64,000 bases of DNA, from positions 1-64,000 of the forward strand of contig WIUZ02000002.1 of NCBI GenBank assembly GCA_015956445.1, in the 5' to 3' direction. Positions 1 to 11,315 of the stretch are shown piece after piece (position 1 is the first letter of the stretch; the number at the start of each line of letters is the position of its first letter). Made by a program: the position numbers and the translations under genes. The notes under the pieces are model-generated. The model was given only the letters and a program-made list of their open reading frames with translations. It did not search any database and had not been told where the DNA came from. The DNA is from Thelephora terrestris. Lineage: Eukaryota > Basidiomycota > Agaricomycetes > Thelephorales > Thelephoraceae.

Positions 1-280
1 GAATGCGAGTCAAGAGAGGGAACCCTCCAACGAGTCAAGTAAACTCGAAGCTGGTCGAGGCGACTCGAGCACGGGATAACGAGATCAAGGCGGCAATCTA
101 CCGAAGGAAGCTGGAGCCATCGCGGCGAGAGCGAGGGAAGCGATCTGCCCGAACCTTGAAGCCGTCGCTGTGAATGAGAGTCAAAGAGAGGGAACCCCCG
201 ACGAATCAAGTAAACTCGAGCTAGTCGGAGGGCTACTCGAGCGCAGGTAAACCGCCGCGGCGAGAGGGAGGGAGGGAGAT
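1..280. repeat. Left arm of a long imperfect inverted repeat
   Basis: The sequence reads as the reverse complement of 888-1152. Shared landmarks are the GCCGCGGCGG block near the inner end and repeated ACTCGAG/CTCGAGT and AGTAAACTCGA motifs. The arm is itself a direct repeat with a period of about 171 bp: the block starting GAATGCGAGTCAAG at 1 recurs as GAATGAGAGTCAAA at 172. The window edge cuts the arm, so its outer end is unknown. It could be a foldback element or a subtelomeric repeat. No coding sequence is apparent. Confidence 0.75.
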
Positions 281-887
281 GATGGGTCACCGTCAAGCGA
301 AAGAAGGAGTCATCTCGAAGGAGGCAAATCGTGGCAAACGACACGTGATCATCGGATCGGAGCTTGGATTCGGAATCTTTTTTGGAACAAAAGTGCCGGA
401 CTGATCGTGGCAAACATGTGATCAACGGATCGGCGCTTTGCACCCATTGGGACAACAATTGACAATTCATTACCAATTCAATTGCAATACGATCATCACG
501 GGACCTCCACGGGACGTTCCGGGTACTTACGAGGCTGATCGCGGCATGGGCCAAATGAAATTTTCTCAAGTCCCACGTGGATTATGATTAAAAAGAATAA
601 AATTCTGGTTAAGTGAGTGACTGGGTGACTGAGTGACTGTCCGCAGGATAGTTTGAACAGCAAATATACATATCCGCCATAGAAGGGTGCCAGTTCCCGC
701 ATTTCGCGGTGTTCCTGACCCTCCAGAGCGGTCGGGGTCCTTCGTGTATCATCCGATTACATAAATACAATCAATTAAGTATTGATGTCGTGTAGCGGAG
801 ATGATCTCGGGACGATACGTGCCTGGTCTTAAATCTGCCACGATCGGTCGTCTTGCACTCCTTCCATCGCTTAACGCTTAACCCCCA

Positions 888-1152
888 CCATCTCCCTCCC
901 CTCTCTCTCGCCGCGGCGGTTTACCCTGCGCTCGAGTAGCCCTCCGACTAGCTTCGAGTTTACTTGACTCGTCGGAGGGTTCCCTCTCTTTGACTCTCAT
1001 TCACGCGACAGCTTCAAGGTTCGGGCAGACGCTTCCTCGCTCCGCCGCGATGGCTCAGATCCTTGGGGTATTGCCGCCTTGATCTCGTTATCCCCTGTGC
1101 TTCGAGTCGCCCTCCGCTACAGCTTCGAGTCTTACTTGACCTCGTTGGAGCG
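888..1152. repeat. Right arm of the long imperfect inverted repeat
   Basis: This is the inverted partner of bases 1-280, separated by about 600 bp of unique sequence (281-887) with no convincing gene. The match includes the CGCCGCGGCGG block, the CTCGAGTAGCC block and the GAGTTTACTTGACTCGT block. The short open frames here are repeat translations. Confidence 0.75.
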
Positions 1153-1887
1153 CACTCTTCTGCACCTGAAATTCAGGCAACAGTTTACGCTCTTTCTACC
1201 TCCCACCCTCTCTTTTCCCTGCCACACCGTTTACTTCCGGCACCTCCTGGCTTTTGATCCCTCTGATCCGTCCCTTCTTTCTCACACTGGACCACTTTCG
1301 GGCCTCACATCCACCCTCGCCTACTAGTTCATGAGGGAATCTATCGTGTGCATGAGTCTCCCAGTGGAGAAACTTCTTACCATCGTATGTCGCTCACTTA
1401 TCCGCCTGTCACTTTGATCGATGAAACTAAATCTCTCTTCTCTGTTCAAATCCAGTAGGTCAAGATCTCGATTTTCCCCCCCTTCAGGTCTTACCCAGTA
1501 TTCCTGCTGGGATCTACGGAACGTCCGTACTGAACACTGGCTGGATCTGCCGATCCATCACCTTTTCCCCTACCCATCATCTTTTTTTCTCTCCACGTGA
1601 GAGGTTGCCTCCCCGTGGGAATGGCCCAGCCTTATATAGCAGCTGATTTTGCTATCGTCTTTTGCTTCTCGACACACATCTTCATCTTCATTGCCTCACC
1701 TCAGGGTTGACCCTTTGGTCGAGTTCTTTCTCTCCTCTCTACTATATTCCACCTGCACCCTCTCCAAACTCCTCCAGGACGTTCGGACACAGTCAAGTTT
1801 GAACATACACTCTCAGGCTGAAGTGGTCACGACCTTCTGTAGGCTTGTGACTGGCCCCTTCCCACTTTCGATTTCTCCTTGTGACCC

Positions 1888-4578
1888 GTGGTCTTCCCTC
1901 TACTTTCATACCATGCTGGTGAGTGCTTAGCTCTTCACCTCTTTGCCCCAATCCTCACTGTGGGTCAGGGAGAAACGCTCCGGCTTCTCCGGCATCAGGG
2001 GAGTTTTCTTACCACGTTTGAAGATCCCAAGCATGATCCCGAAACTATCAAGTCCGTCTGGAACAGTGATGACCGGGATGCCAACCTTTTCCCAGATCCG
2101 CTTTCAGTTCCACTAAAACGCGACCCATTCCCTCATTATGGATCTATGAAGAACCCACACGGTTACCCCATTTGCTGGTCAGAGCCCAACTACGAATGGT
2201 ACCCATACCTTCCTGCCGTCATCTCCTTCAAATACACCCTGTTCTTGGGCATGTCGACCAACCCCAACATCACGCACAATGGGTCAGGGTACAAACTGGA
2301 TGATGAACAGATATCTCTGTGGGGGAATATCGAATACGTTTTGTGCGCGGCCATCTCTGCAATCGGTGCTGGTCGTATCTGTCCCCTGGAACAGAGAGAA
2401 CCCTTTCGCCCCTCGGAATATGGATACATGTTGACTCACAGCAGTTGAAGTTTGCAAGAAGTGCATGACGAAATCCCTCAACGCTTTCCAACGACTCCTC
2501 GGATACTGCTCCTACCTCATAGCCAGTCGTACTTACAAGAGTACTGAGACAAACCCGAACAACCCCGAGCCAAGTTTGGAGCAGTTGTTCTCTGTGGTCT
2601 ATTCGAGACTCGATTCAACAGCTCGCAATTCGCATATCTTAGCAAAGCACCTTTTCAGGACACTTTCTGAGATACATGCAAGCCGAAACTTCGCAGGTAT
2701 TGCCTTGCGGTGTACCGGACAGTACGACTTCCCTGCGGTGAACGCGATGTACCGCTACGGAGTTCCTGTCTATGTGTCTTGGCCAAGTACCGGCAGAAAC
2801 CCCTACCATTCATTGCACCAGGGCCACTACATCAAACGTTGGATTCCTTCCTCATTACCAGAGGCCCCAGAACAAACCCCACACTTCCCACGTCGGTAAC
2901 CACCCCTCCTCCCCTCGACCCACCTCCCATCTATGGCACCCAACCTTTTGCCAAGAAGGTCCAGACCTACGACCATCCCATGGACTATGTCAACGAGCGG
3001 GTTAAGAAGATACCTATGGAGCTTGAAAACTCTCCCCACAAACAGGCCATGTTGGACCGTCTCCAATCGTCAAAGTCCTTTGCAAACCTTGGGAGTGCCA
3101 AATACTATAGGTTTGAAAGCACTACCATCCACGATGGTCAGAAGGAGCGTTGGTTTCGTGAACTGCTTACAAGGCATGATGCCCTGCGCGACCTGGAACT
3201 TACTGATAGCTGTCATCTGTGGTAAGAACTTTTGTTTCATTTCCACTTTCTTCTCACTGAAAAACCATGCAGGTTTGACTGCGTCCTCAACCAGTGGAAC
3301 GCTTCAGAAGAATTCAATTTCGAACGGAACATGCCCTTAACCAAGAGCTCGCCAGCGACGAAATGGATGAGTTTGAATGGATAGAGGAAGATCCGATGGC
3401 TGTAGATGTCCCTCTCCCAACTTTCCAAGAGGGTTCTCTCCTGCATCAGCTTGAGACCTCTCAGTTCTCACTGGACACAGGCATGGCAGAACTCTGGTTG
3501 GATAACCACATCTTTGCTTTGAAGAGCTGGGGGCTCCATCTGACCGGAGAAGAAGATCCCTCCTGCAACAAATTTTTCCTAGAAGACTTGGCCTTTTCAC
3601 AGAACGTCCTGACACGACTTTGCGAAGATTGTTCGATGGCGGGCTCAAAGGGCTCACTGCCGACTTCGATCTCCACCCGTCCCATCCTGGCAGAGACAGG
3701 CTCCCTCAGCAGCTGTCAGGGTCCGTCCTTCACATCCAGCCTGTTGGAAAGGCATACTTGTTAACGGTCAGAGATAAAGACGCTTATCCCTGGAAGCTCT
3801 TGATCGAGGACCCCCTGGTCCTGCTCCAAATAGAAAGGGAACAGTGGCACCTCCAACCTGAAGGACTTGTTTCAAATCTCATCCAGAAAGGCCTCCGTTT
3901 CAAATCCTCTACCCCTGCTACCAGGAAGGAGCGACCTTCTATCGAACCCGGGTCCTGTGACCCACCCGATGGGTAAAGCCCCGACTCACGCAGACTACCT
4001 GGCCTACCGTCTTGAGGTAGCCCACTTCTTTGAGCTCTACCCTCATGCTCATGTGGCGGCGTTGTGTTCTGGTGGGATCCTTTGGAGGATTGCTGTCGAC
4101 GTTCTTCCAATACCCGCAGAGTCCGACTTGGTCCACCCTTTCCACGAAGGAGCTTGTGAAACCCTCATAATCAATGGCCAACGATACTGGTCCCCATTCT
4201 CTGTTGGAGGACGAGGAGATGATTGTTGGGGTGTACAAATGGCCAGGCAAGTCCAGTTGAAACGTGACAGAGTGGTTTTACTCACGAGTTTTAGAGCACG
4301 AAAAGGATCGCCCTAAGCACAGCAGTTGGTGGCCGAAACCTGCTGCCTGGTCTACTTCCGGTCTTGAATTCTGTGCGTGGGCTCCGCTGGCAGAACATTG
4401 GTACCAGAAGAGGAAGAACGAGTTGAGGGAGGGGACAGGAAGAGCTATGCAGGGAAAAGATTGGAGGAGCGAGATCAAGTTTGAACGATCTCGGAGTCGC
4501 CCTTTCCATGAACTCGTCGTCAATCTCGCAAATGAATTTGTTCGGTCCCACAGGCTATCTCACACCCACTTACCATAA
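1888..4578 (+). CDS. Gene A: unrecognised large protein gene, probably decayed by frameshift
   Basis: I do not recognise the protein. Coding character is visible in consecutive open segments: 1888-2446, a frame running through 2465-2899, 2900-3225 continuing across an intron at about 3222-3272, 3294-3700, 3620-3975 and 3985-4576. Most joins can be explained by short introns with GT...AG ends. The step near 3620-3640 has no visible intron and looks like a single-base frameshift. Tryptophan-rich segments such as WFRELLTRHDALRDLEL, LNQWNASEEFNFER and SSWWPKPAAWSTSGL look like a conserved domain rather than random sequence. No start codon is certain. It converges on gene B and lies upstream of the RecQ-like helicase; the three may form one repeated locus. 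No transmembrane segment or known catalytic motif was seen. Confidence 0.45.
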
Positions 4579-5524
4579 ACTGTATCCGAAGTCTGTACTT
4601 GTCTTGCCCCATCTAGCACATCCGCGCCTTTGTTCCCCACCATGCTAGACAATCTGCCCGTCATCTGTTCAAATAAATTCACCTTTCCAATGGATAATCT
4701 TTCCTGCGCGAATGGCTGGCGAAATATTGACTTGTGGCAGCTGCCGATAGTCCGTCTAATTCGACTTTTAGGGCTTACCTCTCGGGTTGCAATAAAGCCG
4801 GAAATTTTCATGCTTTCCCAGAGTTTCTTACCATCACAGAAGTGTGTCCGCGATCCTCATGAACTGCGCCAAGAGTCGCCCATGTTGTCGACATCTGTTT
4901 GAGATCTTGTACTTTCGTTCGCATGTATCTACCGCTTCCTATGATAGAATCAACCCCTGTTTTGGAATACCCCCCCCCCCCTCCCTTCTCCGATCACAGG
5001 GTCACCAGGAGAAGGCCGAGAAAGCCGAGCGTTGCAGATGATTCCAGCACGGGTGGTAATTGTGGCTGATTCTTAACTTTCTTTCTTGCTTTCATCTGCG
5101 TTCCAGTACCACGATTTGTGACTGGTTGCCTTTCAATGTCACTTGTACCCCCTTCGTTGATGATAACGATCCATACATAACCTCCGTCTCAAACACTTGT
5201 TGCCACCCGGAGGTGATCGCACAGTTGCTGGGGTCTCTGGCCTCTAACGTGTGTAGCAGGTAGGAAGTGTTGCGCAATTTCAACTGAAGGATATCATTCT
5301 CTTGTAAGATGGGGCAACAAAGTGAAAGAACCGAGCTGTATACTAAGGTAACTTGAATAGACCGAAAGTTCAAATAAGTCCAACAGCCTAATTGTGAAAT
5401 GGGAGGCGTGCTCAAGAGGAAGAAGACGAGATCAGAGCGAACGTTTGTTGGTCGGGGACCATCCTGCTGGTTGGGACTGGGGTAGCAGTCCTTCACAGTC
5501 CGTACTTCACCCGGCGGGCCTCCT
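4579..5524. other. Intergenic region between convergent genes A and B
   Basis: No convincing gene was found. The stretch holds an 11-base C run near 4970 and short open frames without recognisable domains. It probably contains the 3' ends of the two convergent genes. Confidence 0.4.
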
Positions 5525-8500
5525 TCAGTTTAAGTAGGGCCTCATCCTTTTCTGCCCTCGTAGGCTTGTGGCCTGCCATAGAGTATACTGCAATAGTCTA
5601 TCAGTGCGAGATGTGTGAACAAAACTCAATCTACTCACCGTCCGACTTGTGGATTTCCCCCTGGGAGTAGATGGACTCTTCTTCATCTCCATCTGAGGGA
5701 TCCGTAACCTGGTCCATTGACTCTTCATCGGCTTCATCTGAGGGATCCGTGATCTCTTCCATGGACTCTTCGTCATCTGCATCCCAGACGTCCACCTGGT
5801 CCATCCAATCTTCACCCCGTTCCTGAGGACTGTCAACCGAGTGACCTCCGGTCGGTTGGCTCAGCTCTACCCCTTCCATTGGGACCCCCTCTGTCAATAC
5901 CTCCATCTTGAGCGGATGGTCCACAACGTCGACGGTTCCAGTGACCATATGGGATGGGAGTACCAACTCCTCCTCTTCTGGCATCGTAGATGGAACGTAC
6001 TCAAGTTCGTCAGCCCCTGGGCCATGTTCAAGGTCATCTATGGCCCTGAATAGTTCTTTGTTGAAGGACGGATTTGTTGGCCATGACCCAAACTCTAGGT
6101 CCGTCATCTCCTCTTCTTCCTTTTTCACCTTGACACTGGAGGTATAGACGGCAGGTTCTTCGCCTGAAAGCTGCTCCTTTCTTGCTGAGTGACCCTCCTT
6201 GCGAGTGGCTGGCTCCTCCTTTCCTGTCGAGTCACCCTCCTTGTGAGAGGTTGGCTTTGAACCTCGTTCCTGAGCTTTGGACGAACGCGGCTTGGAAATG
6301 ACTGCAGGGGGTAGAAGAGCCGACCTTACTGCAAAGGGTCGAGGAGTGACCCTTGCTCCAGCAGGTAGAGGAGCCAGCCTAGCAGGCTTTGGCCTCTTAT
6401 GCTGTTTCTCCCAGGTAAAAGACTTGTAGACGGTGGCTGCATCCTCGGGGCTGAGAACGGGGTACGGGTGGACGAGGCTTCTCTTCAAGGGGGTCCTTCC
6501 AATTTCTTGGAAGAGGAATGAGTGGGCTTCTACATAGGAGTACCAGGCGTCGGACAATCCACATTTGGACTCCAGTCGGATCCCGGACAGGAGGTAGGCC
6601 CTTGCTGCACGCTGGGAGGATGTGGATGTGAGAGATTGGCCCGAACTCAACGTAAGCTCATGCTCCTCAAAGTCGTGGAAGAATAGCTGGGTAAAGCGGG
6701 GAAGCCGAGTCTGGAAGAGGCCTAGAATCTCGCATTCCTGGATGAAGGACATAGGCATCCTGTCAAACTTTTCTCTCCTCTTCTGACTGAGAAGATCAGA
6801 TTGGAACTGTAAAAGCAGTGTCAACCTCGAATATAGGACTTGGAGTGGAATTATATACGTTTACAAACTTCAAAACTTCCAATGCAATTTTCTCAGAGAA
6901 GACGCGGTTCGTTGCCTGGGGATTGTTGACGATCGAAGTGTTGCTCTCAAACTCGTCGAGAAACTTCTGCAACTCCTGGCTGTCTTTTAGCCAGCTCTCC
7001 ATAATCGTTACGAAACCGGAGTCTCGCCAAAGCCTTGTGGAGACCCAGGGACGATGGCCAGTCTGGGAGGGGTTGATTCCATCCCACCAATGTCTGCTTG
7101 ACCCAAGGAAGTCCTCTATCGATTCCCGGAACCGGTGGACTTCTGAATAATGTCCCAGCTGCAAGGACTTTGCCCTGGGGCCAAGCGTGAGGTCAAAGAG
7201 AGATGATTGGACGACGCCTTCCTTGATGAGGTCATAGAGAAGTAAGCCGTTGGTCTCTAAGTCCAGGCTACTGCATCTGAGCCAAGTTGAGTAAGGGCCC
7301 AAAGAATCCTCCCCCTTGATCCTGTCCCCTATGGCTTTTCGGACTTCCTCGGCATGGTCTTTGGAAAGGAGCTGCTCCCGGACGAGCTCTGAGGTTATGG
7401 GAGTGGGTGCGACATAGGCATCCAGCAATGCTAGGAGGTAAAACTCCGTAGAACAAGACAGGAGGAACATGTAGAACTGCGTTTGGACAGTCAAAACCTG
7501 CCCAAGCGGGAATGTGGAAAAACCGAACCTTTGCAAACACGTCTGGTTCACAGTCATCCTCCTCAATGAAGAAGTTCGTCATAGACGAGCTGTAGTCACA
7601 ACCAACGCCCCTGTTTCCCAACGACTCAGAAAAGGGTTCTATCCACCTATACAGCTGGATAAAGAGTCAATAGGCTGACTGACACGCTGGAGAGTTGAGC
7701 TTACTAGGGCTAGCTGGCTCTTGTAATAGGGCAGCTGACACATCTCCCACAGGACGTACACAGAACTGATAGACAGGAGAGGTATGGATGACTTCCCATA
7801 CACCTTTCCCAGCCGTGTAATGGCTCTGGACCTGTAAGACTGACGGATGTTACCCAAAAGCGTCCCGACCTCTGACGCATACAGGTCTTGAACCTGGTAA
7901 GGTTCATCCTCGGTCCTCCCAATAAGTCGGTGGCCGTTTGGTTTGTAATGCTTTGAAAAAATCAGGTCGAGCTTGGGCCCAATGTCTAGAGGGACGGGAT
8001 TGGAGTTCTCATAGTTGATGGAGCCGTTCCTTTTGATGACAGGATCCAGAATAGCCTCACACTCGGCCTGTCGAACAGAGAGATGCTTCGTCGGGTCTTT
8101 CCAGCATTCTTCAGCCTCCAGGTTGGCCTCTAAAAGGTCCGCAATGATTTTTTCTGGGCGAACTGCGGGGCTGTGATTAAAGATCACCATAATGTCTTCT
8201 AACCCCTTGAACAGGAGGTGCTTAAACATCTACTAGGTCGTGAGCACGAAAGAAGGTACTCCCAATTGGGGGTTCTCACATGGACTTGGGGGGTTCCCCA
8301 GTTCCGACTCCACCAGGCCTCGTTGTTGACGAAGGATGCTTTCAGGTGAGGGGCGTATCGCCGGATTAGTTGGAGGAGGCTTTCGTGGGTTCCTCGTGCT
8401 GGGTCGTTGAGCAAGGGGCTGTTCCTGGCTCCAAAGGGCCAGTACCTCTCCGGATTATCGCCGGAGAAGGTGGGGCCTTCAGGAACAAGGTTTAAAGGCA

Positions 8501-8933
8501 TGCAGAACCAGAGTTGGGAGAGCTGAGGGCTTGGAGGAATGAACTTCAGAGGCTGGGTCAACCCAACCTTGAAAACGGGGGATAAGGGGATAGTGGAGGC
8601 ACCTGAAGAGGAAACCAGGTTAGATATACTTCTGCCGGGAACAGTCCGGGCAGAGAAACATAAACGTCCGATTTCTTGACTTGGAATAAAACCCTGGGGA
8701 GATCCGTTGCGAACTGGTTCGATTGACGGAAGGACGGAACTTCTGCCACGGAGCTTTGCTGATGGAAGATTTACCCGGGGAATGGAGCCGTTGATTTCGG
8801 CAAGGACTTCAACCTCGGTTCCGTTCAAACTACGCTCGAAAATGATTAGATTGATCCCGCGGCTGTATTTAAGTCGTACCGACAATGACACAGACTGATC
8901 CGAGTGGTCAGGGCGGGTCGGGATGCCAATCAT
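5525..8933 (-). CDS. Gene B: unrecognised large multi-exon protein with an acidic repeated tail
   Basis: The product is not recognised. Exons can be chained from ATG at 8933 (MIGIPTRPDHSDQSV) through 8933-8280, 8229-7639, 7566-6824 and 6800-5631 to an end near 5525. One intron ends at a tandem TAGTAG acceptor just before 8229. The predicted product is roughly 1,000 residues and soluble. Its middle has tryptophan-rich stretches (SSRHWWDGINPSQTG, STRLWRDSGF). Its C-terminus is basic and Pro/Lys-rich, then strongly acidic, with three imperfect copies of EESMxxxTDPSD near 5680-5780. It faces gene A tail to tail and is about 2.4 kb from the RecQ-like helicase on the opposite strand. Length, splice sites and amino-acid composition favour a real gene. 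Function is unknown. Confidence 0.5.
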
Positions 8934-9894
8934 CGCAGCTTATAGTTGTAAACCGTTCCGATCAGTTGAGAGTCGAGACACTAGGGTTGTTCAGGAACCC
9001 ACGGACCTGCGAGAAAATTTGACACAGCAGGGGTAAGGTCCGGTTCTCTGCAGATCCTTCCCACACGGGGTCTCTGAGCGGTGACAGGGGGAACGTGGGC
9101 CTGGTAGCTGAGGAAAGAAAAGACAGCGAGGAGCAGGAGGACTCCGATAGGCTACTCAAACTCCTTTCGCCGCTGTCATTACAGCTGGCAGTTGTGTAGG
9201 AGCAAGTGTCCAATTCTGTGGAGGTAGCCGTTCGGAACCCACAGACAAGCGGTGTTGCCGAACTCCCTCAGTGAAGCGAACGACTGTTCCTACAACAGGA
9301 GTTGGACAATTTGATTGAGCAAATTGATGGGGTTGCTCAACACTCAAGATTTAACTCACTTTCTACGGTAATTCCTGGACTAGGAAAACCTTACTTGGAG
9401 GCCAAGTTCACCTGGAGTGTAGATGCGGCAGGGGTAACTCTAGAGCTACGTAAAGACCTTTCCAACTCAGGCAAACAGAACATGTACAAATCGGAACCAA
9501 TTACAGAAGGATACCAAACAGAACGTGGAGATCATTCGAGAAGAGAAGGCCGGTAGAAACGGTTGACTACTCGGAACAGAACCCCAACCGACCATGTGGA
9601 CTGCAAGAGACATGGAAGAGTTAGCCGTTGGGTGAGAAGTTCCTGGTGAATTATGAAATGTGTTGAACAAGGAGAGGGTAAGTTAAATGGGGTTAACGGA
9701 AATCTGGCAGTGAGAGGCGTCGATTTTTAGCGGTTAAATGGACGGGGATACCTGAAGTGGACAACAAACCCCGTGGTAACGGAGTTCAAGGAGACAACGG
9801 ACAACTCCACGATTGTCAGAGGTGAGTGACAGTTCCCCGGCCCCACAAGGTGGACTCTGTGGAAAAGGTTAGGAAGTGGGATGTTCCGCAGATC
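8934..9894. other. Gene-poor spacer
   Basis: Only short open frames without domain character are present. Nothing else is recognisable before the 173-bp tandem array. Confidence 0.4.
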
Positions 9895-10490
9895 TGCGGA
9901 GAGAAGGCTTACCGAGTGGAAAGACGGAGGGTTTCCGTCATCGCTAGAGCAAAAAAGTGAGAATCGACGGCAGAGAGATTGTCATGGTCGGGATGGGGCC
10001 GAAAGGAGTTTGACAAGCAACGGAGATAGGCTGCGTGAAAAACGCTAAATTATCGAACCATCTGACCCTGGGGAGAAGGCTTACCAAGCGGAGAGACGGA
10101 TGATTTCCGTTGGCACTAGAGCGAAAAAGTGAAAATCAACGGCGGTGATATTGTCACGGTTGGGGACGGAGCCAAAGGCAGTTTGACAAGCAACGGAGAG
10201 AGGCTGCGTGAAAAACTCTAAATTATCGAATCATCTGACCCTGGGGAGAAGGCTTACCAAGCGGAGAGACGGATGATTTCCGTTGGCACTAGAGCGAAAA
10301 AGTGAAAATTGATGGTGGTGATATTGTCACGGTTGGGGACGGAGCCAAAGGCAGTTTGACAAGCAACGGAGAGAGGCTGCGTGAAAAACTCTAAATTATC
10401 GAATCATCTGACCCTGGGGAGAAGGCTTACCGAGCGGAGAGACGGATGATTTCCGTTGGCACTAGAGCGAAAAAGTGAAAATTGACGGCA
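9895..10490. repeat. 173-bp tandem repeat, about 3.5 copies
   Basis: The landmark GAGAAGGCTTACC recurs at about 9901, 10073, 10246 and 10419, a period of 172-173 bp. The unit contains GATGATTTCCGTTGGCACTA, GCGAAAAAGTGAAAAT, TTTGACAAGCAACGGAGA and CTAAATTATCGAA. The second and third units are nearly identical; the first and last are more diverged. No open frame crosses the array. It lies between genes B and C and may be a satellite or a promoter-type repeat of this locus. Confidence 0.85.
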
Positions 10491-11315
10491 GAGGTCTTCG
10501 CGGTCGGGATTGGTGCCGAGAAGACATTAGGCGAACAACGCTAAGGGGGACACCCCCGACTGCTAGGATGGACTTCGGCGGACGGGACTCTGCCGTAGGG
10601 TCAACCCTCGGGGAGGCGGTGGAAGTGTCGAAAACACTAAGGGGATTCCGATCGGACGCCCCTTGGAGATCAGTCACATCACGGTCACCGATCGCCACGC
10701 CCGGAGCTCAGATAGTGACGACGCGGCTCTTCCCCAACCACCAACGAGAATCCGTGCGAGTTGACTCTGCACCGTATTCTCGGCCTTCGACCGAGGCGTG
10801 GGTACCTACGCGAAGTTTACTTTGCTAGGTGCCGCCCTTTTGGTCTCGGCCCTCGCTTGGGGAACTCATGTTGTGCGACGTCCTGGATCTCGTGAACTTA
10901 AAGCCCCGATCTCCACCCCAAACCCACCACCTCCGTGTCATCTTGATCCTTCCGAGACAGGCGATCCTCGCGTGTATCCCAGATCCCCAACCCATGCTCT
11001 GCGGCATTTTTTTCCAGGCGGTTGCCTTGCCAATCCAACCAGTATGAAGTCCACCTTGGGCTGAGTCCACGGTCTTCGCACGGTCTTCTGGACCGGTTTG
11101 GAGTTCACACGCTGGAATTCTTCCGCTGGTCCGGTACCTATGCTAAATGGTGCCATCATCACTGCCTTCCAACTCGTCAGTGTTCCTCTCCTTCCTGAAG
11201 CTTTAAAGTAGGTGACTAAACGCTACCCCTTTCTCTAGCTTGGATTTCTCTTACTCTCTTACTCTCTCCTCTCCTCTTCATCTGCTCCACTGCGTATTGT
11301 TTTTGTCCCAACGAA
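10491..11315. other. Spacer and probable promoter of the helicase gene
   Basis: No supported gene was found. Pyrimidine-rich stretches (CTCTTACTCTCTTACTCTCTCC near 11247) immediately precede the helicase ATG, as is common upstream of fungal transcription starts. Confidence 0.35.

Noticed and set aside
1-300. Possible telomere at the window start
   Set aside because: No run of TTAGGG or similar short repeat was seen; only longer inverted and direct repeats are present.
9895-10490. CRISPR-like array
   Set aside because: Units are 173 bp, near-identical throughout and without spacers, in a eukaryotic genome.
10475-10828. A 117-codon open frame downstream of the tandem array
   Set aside because: It begins in the repeat without an ATG, and no domain or splice structure supports it.
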